A DNA stretch of 48,180 nucleotides, from the NCBI RefSeq assembly GCF_041224595.1, contig NZ_JBGFGN010000082.1:1-48180 (forward strand), written 5' to 3'. This stretch comes from Donghicola sp041224595. GTDB lineage: Bacteria > Pseudomonadota > Alphaproteobacteria > Rhodobacterales > Rhodobacteraceae. Positions 24,051 to 32,669 of the stretch are shown here, in pieces (the first letter of the stretch is position 1; every line of letters begins with the position of its first letter). The translations under genes and the position numbers were made by a program. The notes below the pieces were generated by a model, which did not search any database, had not been told where the DNA came from, and saw only the letters and a list, made by a program, of their open reading frames with translations.

Positions 24051-25691
24051 ATGGTTCCTAAACTGAGCAAAGCCGAAAACCCCGACTGGTGGCGCGGCGC
24101 TGTCATCTATCAGATCTATCCGCGCAGCTATCAGGACAGCAACGGCGACGGGATCGGCGACCTCTTGGGCATTGTGCAGCGTTTGCCCTACATCGCCTCG
24201 CTCGGGGTGGATGCGATCTGGATTTCGCCGTTTTTCACCAGCCCGATGAAGGATTTCGGCTACGACGTCAGCGACTATTGCGACGTGGACCCGATGTTCG
24301 GCTCGCTCGCGGATTTTGACGCGGTGATCGAGACGGCCCATTTCTACGGCATCAAGGTGATGATCGATCTGGTGATGTCGCACACCTCGGACCAGCACCC
24401 ATGGTTCATCGAAAGCCGCGAGACCCGCGATAACCCCAAGGCCGATTGGTACGTGTGGTCGGACCCCAAGGATGACGGCACGCCGCCCAACAACTGGCTG
24501 TCGATCTTTGGCGGGCCAGCGTGGCAGTGGGATGCAGGCCGCGAACAGTATTACCTGCACAACTTCCTTGTGTCCCAGCCCGACCTGAACTTCCACAATC
24601 CCGATGTGCAGGACGCGGTCCTGAGCGCCGCGCGGTTCTGGCTGGAGCGGGGGGTAGATGGCTTCCGTCTGGACACGATCAACTTCTACTTCCACGACGC
24701 CGAATTGCGGTCCAACCCGGCCCTGCCAAAGGAAGAGCGCAAGGACACCATCGCGCCGTCGGTGAACCCCTATAACCACCAGCGCCACATCTATTCCAAG
24801 AACCGCCCCGAGAACCTCGCGTTCCTCAAGAAGTTCCGCGAGCTTTTGGATGAATTCCCCGGTGCCGCGACCGTGGGCGAAGTCGGCGACGCGCAGCGGG
24901 GGCTCGAGATCATGGGCGAGTACACGCGCAAGGGCGAGGGCGTGCACATGTGCTATGCCTTTGAGTTCCTTGAGAACGAATTGCTGACGCCGGAAAAAGT
25001 CGTGCGCGTTATGAACCAAGTGGATGACGTGGCTGCCGAGGGTTGGGCGTGTTGGGCATTTTCCAACCACGACGTCATGCGTCATGCCAGCCGCTGGAAC
25101 CTGCCGCCTGCGGCGCAGCGCCTGTATATCTCGCTGATGATCAGCCTGCGTGGCTCCGTCTGCCTCTATCAGGGCGAGGAACTGGGGCTCCACGAAGCGG
25201 ATGTCGCCTTTGAGGATCTGCAGGACCCGTATGGCATTCAGTTCTGGCCGGAGTTCAAAGGCCGAGATGGCTGCCGGACGCCTATGGTTTGGGACATTAA
25301 CGAGCATAACGCGGGCTTCTCGAATGCGGCGCGGCCTTGGCTGCCCGTGTCGGGGGATCACGCCAACAAAGCTGTGGCCGAACAAGAGAAAGACCCCTCT
25401 GCGCTGCTTCATCACTACCGCCGCGTCATCGGGATGCGCCACGCGCATCAGTCTCTGGTGACAGGCGATCACGCTGACCTCAGGGCCGAGGGCACCGTGC
25501 TGTCCTTCCGCCGTGTGTGCGAAGATGAAGAGCTGTTCTGTGCGTTCAATATGTCGGACCAGCCGGCAACCATCGAAGGGCCAGTGGGCAATTGGCACAC
25601 CGTCAACACCGAGATGGGCAGCTGCGGCGTGGCCGAGGATGGGAAAATCCATCTGGGGCCGTGGCAGCCCAGCTTCTTGGTAAAGATGTAA
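24051..25691 (+). CDS. aglA: GH13 alpha-glucosidase
   Basis: A 546-residue family-13 glycoside hydrolase of the oligo-1,6-glucosidase / alpha-glucosidase group, acting in the cytoplasm (no signal peptide). The catalytic nucleophile is D208 in D-G-F-R-L-D-T-I, the acid/base is E277 in T-V-G-E-V-G-D, and the transition-state aspartate is D341 in S-N-H-D-V-M-R. The Y-Q-I-Y-P-R-S-Y start and the N-G-D-G-I-G-D-L segment are standard. It lies inside the transporter operon and would split imported disaccharides to glucose for the nearby glucokinase. Confidence 0.94.
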   Translation: MVPKLSKAENPDWWRGAVIYQIYPRSYQDSNGDGIGDLLGIVQRLPYIASLGVDAIWISPFFTSPMKDFGYDVSDYCDVDPMFGSLADFDAVIETAHFYGIKVMIDLVMSHTSDQHPWFIESRETRDNPKADWYVWSDPKDDGTPPNNWLSIFGGPAWQWDAGREQYYLHNFLVSQPDLNFHNPDVQDAVLSAARFWLERGVDGFRLDTINFYFHDAELRSNPALPKEERKDTIAPSVNPYNHQRHIYSKNRPENLAFLKKFRELLDEFPGAATVGEVGDAQRGLEIMGEYTRKGEGVHMCYAFEFLENELLTPEKVVRVMNQVDDVAAEGWACWAFSNHDVMRHASRWNLPPAAQRLYISLMISLRGSVCLYQGEELGLHEADVAFEDLQDPYGIQFWPEFKGRDGCRTPMVWDINEHNAGFSNAARPWLPVSGDHANKAVAEQEKDPSALLHHYRRVIGMRHAHQSLVTGDHADLRAEGTVLSFRRVCEDEELFCAFNMSDQPATIEGPVGNWHTVNTEMGSCGVAEDGKIHLGPWQPSFLVKM

Positions 25692-25713
25692 GCGCGATCG
25701 GGAGGGGGACACT

Positions 25714-26808
25714 ATGGCCGATCTGAAACTGACCGATGTGGCGAAAAGCTACGGTCCGGTCGACGTTCTGAAGCACATTGATCTGGAGATCGAGAAGGGC
25801 GAGCTGATCGTCTTTGTTGGGCCGTCGGGCTGCGGGAAGTCGACCTTGCTGCGGATGATCGCCGGTCTGGAAAAGATCACCGGCGGTGAGTTGCAGATCG
25901 ACGGGCAGGTGGTCAATAACGTGCCTCCTGCGCAGCGCGGGATCGCCATGGTGTTCCAATCCTATGCTCTGTATCCGCATATGACCGTGCGCGAGAACAT
26001 GTCCTTCGCGCTGAAGATCGCGGGGAAGTCGAAGTCCGAGATTGAAGCGGCCGTGAACCGCGCCGCCAAGATTTTGCAGTTGGAGCCTTATTTGGACCGT
26101 CTGCCCAAAGCGTTGTCCGGCGGTCAGCGTCAGCGTGTGGCAATCGGGCGGTCGATCGTGCGCGACCCCAAGGTCTATCTGTTCGACGAGCCGCTCTCGA
26201 ACCTTGACGCTGCGCTGCGCGTGGCGACGCGGATCGAGATTGCGCAACTCAAAGAGCAGATGCCCGACAGCACCATGATCTATGTGACCCACGATCAGGT
26301 CGAGGCGATGACCCTCGCCAGCCGGATCGTCGTTCTAGCAGGAGGCGGGATTGCTCAGGTTGGCACACCTCTGGAACTGTACGAGCGCCCCGAGAATACC
26401 TTTGTCGCGCAGTTCATCGGCTCGCCGCAGATGAACTTGCTGGGGGGGCGCATTGTCGGGACGGGACAGCAGACCCGCGTGGAACTGCCAGAGGGGCAGG
26501 GATCGATCCTGTCAAACTACCCGACCAAAGAAAGCGACATGGGGCTGGAGGTCGAGGTCGGTATCCGTCCCGAGGATATGATCGCGACGGATGGGCCTGA
26601 CTACGCATATGAGGGCGAAGTAGAGATCAAGGAAGCCTTGGGCGAGGTTACGCTGCTCTACTTCAAAAAGCAGAAGCCAGAACATGAGCCGGTGATTGCC
26701 AAGCTGCCCGGCATCCATACGGACGTCAGGGGCAAGCGGATGCGGATGACAGCGGAACCCGAAAAGGTGCACCTGTTCAACAACGGTCAATCCCTGCTCT
26801 ACCGCTGA
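25714..26808 (+). CDS. aglK: Alpha-glucoside ABC transporter ATP-binding protein AglK
   Basis: A 364-residue MalK/UgpC-type ATPase that drives the AglFG permease. Walker A G-P-S-G-C-G-K-S-T is at residues 36-44, the signature L-S-G-G-Q-R-Q-R near 134, Walker B L-F-D-E-P near 155, and the switch histidine follows in V-T-H-D-Q. The last 120 residues are a TOBE-type regulatory domain. GGAGGGGG precedes the ATG. It is the last gene of the operon, followed by a strong terminator. Confidence 0.95.
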   Translation: MADLKLTDVAKSYGPVDVLKHIDLEIEKGELIVFVGPSGCGKSTLLRMIAGLEKITGGELQIDGQVVNNVPPAQRGIAMVFQSYALYPHMTVRENMSFALKIAGKSKSEIEAAVNRAAKILQLEPYLDRLPKALSGGQRQRVAIGRSIVRDPKVYLFDEPLSNLDAALRVATRIEIAQLKEQMPDSTMIYVTHDQVEAMTLASRIVVLAGGGIAQVGTPLELYERPENTFVAQFIGSPQMNLLGGRIVGTGQQTRVELPEGQGSILSNYPTKESDMGLEVEVGIRPEDMIATDGPDYAYEGEVEIKEALGEVTLLYFKKQKPEHEPVIAKLPGIHTDVRGKRMRMTAEPEKVHLFNNGQSLLYR

Positions 26809-26832
26809 CGCGCTAGAGTGTTGTGAAAATGA

Positions 26833-26866
26833 AAAAGGCTGGTCGATGGACCAGCCTTTTGCTTGT
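26833..26866. terminator. Bidirectional terminator after aglK
   Basis: AAAAGGCTGGTC (26833-26844) pairs perfectly with GACCAGCCTTTT (26849-26860) around a four-base loop. The flanking A and T runs let it stop transcription from both the agl operon and the convergent methyltransferase gene. Confidence 0.9.
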
Positions 26867-26880
26867 TTATTTGGTCTGGC

Positions 26881-27846
26881 TTAGCCGCGACGGCGACCAC
26901 CACGGCGACCGCCGCGTCCACCGCCTGCTGCCATCGACGCTTTGGCGGCGTCAGCAAAGGTAGCACCTTCTTTGGTGGCTTCGAGGACTTTGGAGAACTC
27001 GATCCATGCACCGCCATTCGGGTCGTGGTTCATCAGCATGTTGGCCGCTTTGATGGCTTCCATTTCCACCTGACGGACAGGGTTCATGATCGCCGAGGTC
27101 ATGCCTGCGCCGATGGCCATGGGCAGGAAGGCCGCGTTGATGCCGTGACGGTTGGGCAGGCCAAAGCTGATGTTCGACGCGCCGCAAGTGGTGTTCACAC
27201 CCAACTCGTCGCGCAGACGGCGGACCAGAGCAAACACCTGCTGGCCTGCAGTCGCCATGGCGCCAACGGGCATGACCAACGGGTCAACGACGATGTCATG
27301 GGCGGGGATGCCAAAGTCAGCGGCACGCTCGACGATTTTCTTGGCGACGGCAAAGCGGACATCGGGGTCTTCGGAGATGCCGGTGTCGTCGTTCGAGATC
27401 GCTACAACGGGAACGTTGTACTTTTTGACCAGCGGCAGAACCAGCTCCAGACGGTCTTCTTCGCCGGTCACCGAGTTCAGCAGGGGGCGGCCGTTTGCTG
27501 CTGCCAGACCTGCTTCGAGCGCGGCAGGTACAGAGCTGTCAATGCAGAGCGGCGTGTCTGTCAGACCCTGAACCAGTTTGATCATCTTGGTCATGAGCGG
27601 CGGCTCAGTCTCGTTCGGGTTGGGGTTCGAGTTGTAGACAACACCCGCGTTGATATCGAGCACCATGGCGCCGCACGCGACCTGTTCCAGCGCGTCTTTC
27701 TCGACGGTGCTGAAATCGCCTGCTTCGAGTTCGGCCGCCAGTTTCTTGCGGCCGGTGGGGTTGATGCGTTCGCCGATGACGCAGAAGGGCTCGTCAAAGC
27801 CGATGGTGACAGTCTTGGTTTGCGACTCGATGACAGTGCGGGTCAT
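26881..27846 (-). CDS. Methyltetrahydrofolate:corrinoid methyltransferase (split MetH-like pterin-binding unit)
   Basis: A 321-residue protein with the pterin-binding TIM-barrel fold of dihydropteroate synthase and the methyltetrahydrofolate domain of MetH: F-C-V-I-G-E-R-I-N-P-T-G-R at residues 21-33, D-I-N-A-G-V near 64, C-I-D-S-S near 101, and S-N-I-S-F-G-L-P-N-R near 225. It would move the methyl group of methyltetrahydrofolate to a corrinoid protein. Some Rhodobacteraceae have methionine synthase split into separate proteins, and this may be one part. The tail G-G-G-R-G-G-R-R-G-G-R-R-R-G is unusual and RNA-binding-like. It follows the MetF-like gene by nine bases. Confidence 0.85.
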   Translation of the reverse strand: MTRTVIESQTKTVTIGFDEPFCVIGERINPTGRKKLAAELEAGDFSTVEKDALEQVACGAMVLDINAGVVYNSNPNPNETEPPLMTKMIKLVQGLTDTPLCIDSSVPAALEAGLAAANGRPLLNSVTGEEDRLELVLPLVKKYNVPVVAISNDDTGISEDPDVRFAVAKKIVERAADFGIPAHDIVVDPLVMPVGAMATAGQQVFALVRRLRDELGVNTTCGASNISFGLPNRHGINAAFLPMAIGAGMTSAIMNPVRQVEMEAIKAANMLMNHDPNGGAWIEFSKVLEATKEGATFADAAKASMAAGGGRGGRRGGRRRG

Positions 27847-27855
27847 TGGCGTTCC

Positions 27856-28818
27856 TTAGTCTTGGTTTGCGGGGACAGCAGAGCGTCCGCCGTTGTCGAT
27901 GGCCCACTGCGCGTTAGTCTTGATGCCGCCGAGCGGGAAGAAATGGACATTGGTGATGTTGAAATCAGGGTTGGCGGCCTTATGTGCGGCCAGTTCTGCG
28001 ACGACCTCGTTGGGCTCGAAGGGCAGCATCAGCTTGGTCACGTCTTTGGCGCGCTTCTGCAGAACCTTGAGCGAGGGGCCGACGCCGCAAGCAACCGCGA
28101 ACTTGATCATGGTCTGCAGCTTCGCAGGGCCCGCAATACCGATGTGGATCGGGATATCGACGCCAGCAGCCATGATGCTGTCGGCCCACTCGATGATCGG
28201 CTTTGCTTCGAAGCAGAACTGGGTCGCCAGAGCCATTTCGGCATCCGTGCGTTCGTTGAACGACGTCTTCCAGCGCAGAGCGTCCATGACGTTCTGATCG
28301 CCGCCCTTGGGGTCGATATCCTTGTTGCCCTCGGGGTGGCCCGCGACGTGGAGGCGGGTGAAGCCCGCGCGGTCAAAAAGGCCGGTTTCCATCAGCTGCA
28401 TGGAGCTGTGGAATTCGCCGTGGGGCTGCGCAACGCCGCCAGCCAGAAGCAGCGCCTGTTTGACGCCTGCTTCACCTTGATAGCGGTTGATCCAGTCCTC
28501 GAGGGTCGCGGCGTCTTTGATGATGCGCGCGGGAAAGTGGGGCATGACCTGAAAGCCGTCATCTGCCAGACGGGCTGCGGTTTCGACCATGTCCTCGATC
28601 GGGGTGCCCTCGATGTGGGCGATGTAGACGCGTGTGCCCTCGGGCAGCAGGTCGCGGAAGTTTTCGACCTTCGACGCAGTGCGCGGCATGACTTCGATCG
28701 AGTAATCCTGAAGGAAAGCCTCGACTTGGGGGTTCACTGTGGGTGCAGCCACGTCTTCGCGCTTGCGGAAATTCAACAAAGCCATCGCGGCCTCCCAGAT
28801 CTGCCGGGGTGTGCTCAT
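27856..28818 (-). CDS. Methylenetetrahydrofolate reductase-like protein
   Basis: A 320-residue protein of the MetF superfamily by overall pattern: Y-S-I-E-V-M-P-R-T-A near residue 35, M-P-H-F-P-A-R near residue 92, A-L-L-L-A-G-G near 117, and T-Q-F-C-F-E near 187. MetF makes 5-methyltetrahydrofolate. The usual N-terminal F-E-F-F-P-P-K is replaced by the I-E-V-M-P-R form, so it is a divergent branch. It is sandwiched, with a 4-base overlap upstream and a 9-base gap downstream, between a virulence-factor-domain gene and the methyltransferase gene, so the three are one operon producing and passing on methyl groups. Confidence 0.8.
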   Translation of the reverse strand: MSTPRQIWEAAMALLNFRKREDVAAPTVNPQVEAFLQDYSIEVMPRTASKVENFRDLLPEGTRVYIAHIEGTPIEDMVETAARLADDGFQVMPHFPARIIKDAATLEDWINRYQGEAGVKQALLLAGGVAQPHGEFHSSMQLMETGLFDRAGFTRLHVAGHPEGNKDIDPKGGDQNVMDALRWKTSFNERTDAEMALATQFCFEAKPIIEWADSIMAAGVDIPIHIGIAGPAKLQTMIKFAVACGVGPSLKVLQKRAKDVTKLMLPFEPNEVVAELAAHKAANPDFNITNVHFFPLGGIKTNAQWAIDNGGRSAVPANQD

Positions 28819-29111
28819 GCACGCCCACCGTTTTCAATCAGCGCCTTCACTTTGGCCTGATCATACTCCTCAGTCAGCCGTGCGGCTTCCGCCTCGGCAA
28901 GGGTCTGGGGGTCACCATCCCGCGTGTCGATCACGTCTTTGCGCCATTCGGCCAGATAATCGTCAGTCTGATCGGCGCCGGATTTCATGGCGGCGCGGTC
29001 GATGGCTTGTTCAAAACGCTCTGGCAGCTGGATTTTCGCTGCTTTGCGTCCTTTGCCGACGATGACCTGAGCCGGAATATCGCGCCAGTAAACGATGGTG
29101 ATCTCGGGCAT
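28815..29111 (-). CDS. Virulence-factor-domain small protein
   Basis: A 98-residue protein matching the short conserved family annotated as virulence factor (I-V-Y-W-R-D-I-P-A-Q-V near the start, and F-E-Q-A-I-D-R-A-A-M in the middle). Despite the name no virulence role is established. In this locus it is the first gene of the one-carbon operon and overlaps the MetF-like gene by four bases (ATGA). Such tight coupling suggests a direct partner or assembly function for the folate/corrinoid enzymes, which is inference. It is soluble, with no signal peptide. Confidence 0.75.
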   Translation of the reverse strand: MPEITIVYWRDIPAQVIVGKGRKAAKIQLPERFEQAIDRAAMKSGADQTDDYLAEWRKDVIDTRDGDPQTLAEAEAARLTEEYDQAKVKALIENGGRA

Positions 29112-29393
29112 GATGCGATTCCCTGTTCCCTATGCAGTCTGTTGTAGAGCGCGCGTTTGCGTCGCCTTGTGCAAATTTCGACACTGTAAAACGTGTGTGC
29201 GACCTGAGCATAATCTTGGGCACCGTTCGTGGCCATGCTGCAGGACGTGAAAGTTCCGCATGATGATCATCTGTCTGATATGGGAAGCGGGCGGGCGGGG
29301 CGCAACAACATCTGCATATGTGCATAACCGGTCCTTGCGCATTCGGGGCGGAGTGACTACCCTATTGGGTAACAATGAATGGAGGGCGTGGAC

Positions 29394-30509
29394 ATGACGC
29401 CCAGGCGTCCCGATTGCGCGGGCGCACTCCCGAAAACGGTCGAGAGCGCTCATCGCGCATCGCCCGATCCAAACGAGCTGTATGCCGCCTTGGATTTGGG
29501 CACGAACAGCTGCCGTATGCTGATTGCCAGACCGAATGGCGCTCAGTTCACGGTGGTCGATAGCTTTTCCAAGTCCGTCCAGTTGGGCGAGGGCTTGGAA
29601 AGCACTGGCAACCTAAGCCGCGCAGCCATGAACCGGACTGTGCAGGCACTAAAGGTGTGCCAGCAGAAGCTTCAGCGGCATCGCGTGACGCATATGCGTC
29701 TCGTGGCAACCGAAGCGTGCCGAAGGGCTAAGAACTCTCGTAAGTTCCTGCAACAGGTGCGTCGCGAGACGGGCTTGTCGCTAGAGATTATTCCGCCAGA
29801 GGAAGAGGCCCGCTTGGCCGTGGTGTCCTGTGCGCCGCTGGTCAGCCCGCGCACGCAGCAGTTGCTCGTGGTTGATATCGGCGGTGGGTCGACGGAATTG
29901 GTCTGGATTGATCTGGCCCAAGTCCCGCGCCGCGAGCGGGCGAAATCCATCATGCGCCTGCATCAGGGGTTCAAAGCCCGTGGCCCGCGCCTGAACCACC
30001 CACCGGCTAAGGTGGTGGACTGGATCAGCGTGCCCTATGGCGTGGCAACCCTACGCGAGCAATTCTCGGATGTGGAGGATGACGCAGCGCGGTTTGCCCT
30101 AATGAGCTGGTTCTTTGAAGAGAACTTGGCCGAGTTCGCGCCCTATGCCCGCGAGCAGCAGCGCCAAGGGTTTCAGATTGTCGGCACCAGCGGCACGGTG
30201 ACAACCGTTGCGGCCTCGCACCTTGGGCTCAAGCGCTACGACCGGACCAAGGTTGACGGGTTGCGCATGAACTCTGACCAGATCAACAAAGTGATCGACG
30301 GCTATCTCAAGCTTGGCCCCGAGGGCCGCCGCCGCGATCCCCGCATTGGAAATGATCGCCAGACCCTGATCATGTCAGGCTCTGCGATCCTGCAAGCGCT
30401 CTTGCGCTGTTGGCCTACGGACCGCCTTTCGGTGGCGGATCGTGGTCTGCGCGAGGGGCTTTTGTACGCACAGATGAGCGTCGATGGCGTTCTGAAGGAC
30501 ATCGAATAA
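29394..30509 (+). CDS. Ppx/GppA family phosphatase
   Basis: A 371-residue member of the exopolyphosphatase / guanosine-pentaphosphate phosphatase family. The two sugar-kinase/actin-like phosphate loops are readable: A-A-L-D-L-G-T-N-S-C-R-M-L near residue 32 and V-V-D-I-G-G-G-S-T-E-L near 163. G-T-S-G-T-V-T-T follows in the second lobe. It may degrade polyphosphate or pppGpp. It lacks the extra C-terminal HD domain of long Ppx. The ATG at 29394 follows GGAGG by eight bases; an ATG at 29379 lies before that site. Its stop codon shares a base with the rlmE start (TAATG). Confidence 0.88.
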   Translation: MTPRRPDCAGALPKTVESAHRASPDPNELYAALDLGTNSCRMLIARPNGAQFTVVDSFSKSVQLGEGLESTGNLSRAAMNRTVQALKVCQQKLQRHRVTHMRLVATEACRRAKNSRKFLQQVRRETGLSLEIIPPEEEARLAVVSCAPLVSPRTQQLLVVDIGGGSTELVWIDLAQVPRRERAKSIMRLHQGFKARGPRLNHPPAKVVDWISVPYGVATLREQFSDVEDDAARFALMSWFFEENLAEFAPYAREQQRQGFQIVGTSGTVTTVAASHLGLKRYDRTKVDGLRMNSDQINKVIDGYLKLGPEGRRRDPRIGNDRQTLIMSGSAILQALLRCWPTDRLSVADRGLREGLLYAQMSVDGVLKDIE

Positions 30510-31255
30510 TGGCGAAAAAACCAACCAAAAACACGTCGGGTCGCGGTCAACGTGATCTGACCGTCAAAGTCAAAACCGCCCGTGGGCGCACAACCAGCCA
30601 GCAGCGCTGGTTGCAGCGTCAGCTGAACGACCCCTATGTCAAACGTGCCAAGGAAGAAGGGTATCGCGGTCGCGCGGCCTTCAAGATTTTGGAGCTCGAC
30701 GAAAAGTATCGTTTCCTCGTACCCGGTGCGCGCGTCGTGGATCTGGGGTGTGCTCCTGGCGGGTGGTGTCAGGTGGCGGTCAAACGCGTGAATGCCTTGG
30801 GAGAGAAAAAGGGCAAGGCGATCGGCACTGTGCTTGGCGTGGACCTACAAGAAGTCGAAGCCATCGCAGGCGCTGAAATCCATCAGTTGGACTTTTTGGC
30901 CGATGACGCCGACTTGCAGGTCAAAGAATGGCTTGGCGGCAGCGCCACTGTCGTTATGTCGGACATGGCGGCTGCGTCCAGCGGTCACAAGCAGACGGAC
31001 CACTTGCGCATCATCGCCCTGTGCGAGGCGGCTGCCTACTTCGCGTTCGACGTGCTGGAGCCCGAGGGAACGTTTGTTGCCAAAGTTCTGGCTGGCGGGG
31101 CCGAGGGCAGCCTGCAGCAACTTTTGAAGCAGCGCTTCAAGAAAGTGGTCAACGTAAAACCCCCGTCGAGCCGCGCCGACAGCTCTGAAAAATTTGTGGT
31201 CGCCACAGGCTTCCGCGGGGAAGAGACGTCCGAAGACGAGGATGACGATGTCTGA
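30509..31255 (+). CDS. rlmE: 23S rRNA (uridine-2552-2'-O)-methyltransferase RlmE
   Basis: A 248-residue FtsJ/RrmJ-type methyltransferase acting on the A loop of 23S rRNA. The basic N-terminus is followed by R-S/G-R-A-A-F-K-I-L-E-L, then the S-adenosylmethionine loop V-V-D-L-G-C-A-P-G-G-W-C-Q near residue 72, and V-M-S-D-M-A near 148 with the catalytic aspartate. The acidic tail (E-D-E-D-D-D-V) is untypical of E. coli RlmE. It overlaps ppx by one base and the next gene by eight bases, so the three form one operon. Confidence 0.93.
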   Translation: MAKKPTKNTSGRGQRDLTVKVKTARGRTTSQQRWLQRQLNDPYVKRAKEEGYRGRAAFKILELDEKYRFLVPGARVVDLGCAPGGWCQVAVKRVNALGEKKGKAIGTVLGVDLQEVEAIAGAEIHQLDFLADDADLQVKEWLGGSATVVMSDMAAASSGHKQTDHLRIIALCEAAAYFAFDVLEPEGTFVAKVLAGGAEGSLQQLLKQRFKKVVNVKPPSSRADSSEKFVVATGFRGEETSEDEDDDV

Positions 31256-31811
31256 GGGGGCCGTGCCTTCGCTCTCTGAATTTCTTTCGCTCGGGTGGGC
31301 GCGTCTGATTGCAGGCGCCACTTCACCGGAGGCTGCGGCGCGTCATCCAACACTCGGAACATTTGGTCTGAGCGGTTGGCCAGAGATGCGCAGCGTGGTG
31401 CTGCGTCGCGCCGATCCCGATGCTGCTATTTTGGAAGTCCACACCGATGTCGCGTCGGAGAAGGTGTCGGAGTTGCGCGAGAATGGACATGCCGGCTTGC
31501 ATGTCTGGGATCCTGCCGAAGCGCTCCAGATCCGGCTACGTGGCCGTATGCAAGAAATCCCGCGCAAGGACCTGCCTGATATCTGGGAAAAGGTCCCTGC
31601 ACATGCACGCAAGGTGTATGGGGGGCATCCCTATCCGGGTTACGCGATCCACAGCCCGAATGATTATACCGACGACCCGCAGATCGACCGTTTCGCCGTA
31701 CTGCGCCTATCGGTCGAAGAAATTGAGTTACTGCTGATAGATCCGGAAAAACACAAACGCGCCGTGTTCCGGCGCGTCGACGGTTTCGCAGGACAGTGGA
31801 TCGCGCCGTAA
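31248..31811 (+). CDS. Pyridoxamine 5'-phosphate oxidase family flavoprotein
   Basis: A 187-residue protein with the split-barrel FMN-binding fold of the pyridoxamine phosphate oxidase superfamily: M-R-S-V-V-L-R near residue 44, and then V-H-T-D-V-A-S-E-K-V. The oxidase-specific C-terminal signature is not evident, so it may be a general flavin reductase or haem/F420-type relative rather than true PdxH. The ATG at 31248 overlaps the rlmE end by eight bases. Its 3' end converges on the anti-sigma-like gene with only four bases between. Confidence 0.75.
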   Translation: MSEGAVPSLSEFLSLGWARLIAGATSPEAAARHPTLGTFGLSGWPEMRSVVLRRADPDAAILEVHTDVASEKVSELRENGHAGLHVWDPAEALQIRLRGRMQEIPRKDLPDIWEKVPAHARKVYGGHPYPGYAIHSPNDYTDDPQIDRFAVLRLSVEEIELLLIDPEKHKRAVFRRVDGFAGQWIAP

Positions 31812-31815
31812 CGGG

Positions 31816-32037
31816 TCAGATTTGACCGAACACGACTGCTTCGACTTCGTCCCAACTGACCGGGTTTTCAAATACTTCTTCAACGGGCGGCGGCAAAAGC
31901 GGAGCCAGATGCCTGCGCCAGTAGCTTACGCGCTCTCTCATTTTGTCGCTTCGACCGATCTCGTCGGCGACATCGCCGGCAGCAGACTCGTCAAGGCTGC
32001 CTAGTACAAAGGCGAAAGCACGCTCGTCCAGTGTCAT
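31816..32037 (-). CDS. Short anti-sigma-factor-like protein
   Basis: A 73-residue protein resembling only the N-terminal sigma-binding domain of RskA-type anti-sigma factors: A-F-A-F-V-L-G-S-L-D-E at residues 7-17, then S-Y-W-R-R-H-L-A-P-L around 38-47. Typical RskA proteins continue into a transmembrane helix and a periplasmic domain; this one stops, so it would be a soluble cytoplasmic antagonist. Its ATG follows the stop of the sigma-like gene directly (TAGATG), the coupling expected of a sigma/anti-sigma pair. The assignment is by pattern and context. Confidence 0.55.
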   Translation of the reverse strand: MTLDERAFAFVLGSLDESAAGDVADEIGRSDKMRERVSYWRRHLAPLLPPPVEEVFENPVSWDEVEAVVFGQI

Positions 32038-32601
32038 CTAACAGGGTACTCCGAGTAGTTGGGTGCGGAGCGCAGATCCTGCGTCCCTTACCATACTACC
32101 AACGGCTTGAACTGGCCGATTATAGAGCGACCCTAGATCATCTAAGGTGAGGTTATAGACCAATTTGGCCACAAGCATCTCTGCGGCCTCTACCGGAAGT
32201 GACCGAATGGCGAGGTTGATCCGACCAACTTGATGGTGCCGAAGCTCTTGTTCCTGTTGGCTCAGATCGCGATCAGGCTCCCATGCAATGTTGCGCCCAA
32301 AGAACGGCTGGTCGCCGGATTGCTCTTTCAGTCGCGCAATGGCCAGATAGCGCGTCCGGCGGATAAGCCAGTCCAGCGCGTCCTCTGATCCCGGCTCAAA
32401 GTTAGCTGCTTCGCGCCAGATGCGCGGCATCAGCTCGAGATAGGCAAGTTTTGCTTGGGAACGGTCCTCAAGCAGGCGGACAAGCTCTGTGTAGAGCTTG
32501 TTGCCGTGCATCTCGTGCAGCTCACGCAACCCGTTTTTGTCGCGACCTGCGATCCTTTTTAGGACTTCTGTGGTCGCACACTCCAGAACTTGATTTTCCA
32601 C
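32038..32601 (-). CDS. ECF-type sigma factor-like protein
   Basis: A 187-residue protein with the outline of an ECF sigma factor of the SigK group. A region-2-like segment spans about residues 20-95 (A-Y-L-E-L-M-P-R-I-W-R-E-A-A-N-F, then L-D-W-L-I-R-R-T-R-Y-L-A-I-A-R-L-K). A region-4-like helix-turn-helix lies at about 130-182 (I-R-S-L-P-V-E-A-A-E-M-L, then T-L-D-D-L-G-S-L-Y-N-R-P). Several positions diverge from the consensus, notably in the -10-recognition part. The start is GTG at 32601 with GGAG nine bases upstream. It forms a coupled pair with the anti-sigma-like gene. Confidence 0.6.
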   Translation of the reverse strand: MENQVLECATTEVLKRIAGRDKNGLRELHEMHGNKLYTELVRLLEDRSQAKLAYLELMPRIWREAANFEPGSEDALDWLIRRTRYLAIARLKEQSGDQPFFGRNIAWEPDRDLSQQEQELRHHQVGRINLAIRSLPVEAAEMLVAKLVYNLTLDDLGSLYNRPVQAVGSMVRDAGSALRTQLLGVPC

Positions 32602-32669
32602 TTTGAAACACTCCGTTCACACACACTCTGAGTAGGAGAACGGACCAAAGGGGTGGCATGTTAGGGTCT

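Noticed and set aside
24027..25712. 561-codon minus-strand frame opposite aglA
   Set aside because: Shadow frame of the alpha-glucosidase gene, which has all catalytic residues in place.
26863..28860. 665-codon open frame on the plus strand opposite the folate operon
   Set aside because: Antisense shadow of the methyltransferase and MetF-like genes. The product is His/Asp/Arg-rich without recognisable fold.
29112..29393. Cobalamin or SAM riboswitch before the folate/corrinoid operon
   Set aside because: I looked for conserved B12-box and SAM-aptamer segments on the minus strand and recognised none. A covariance-model search would decide.
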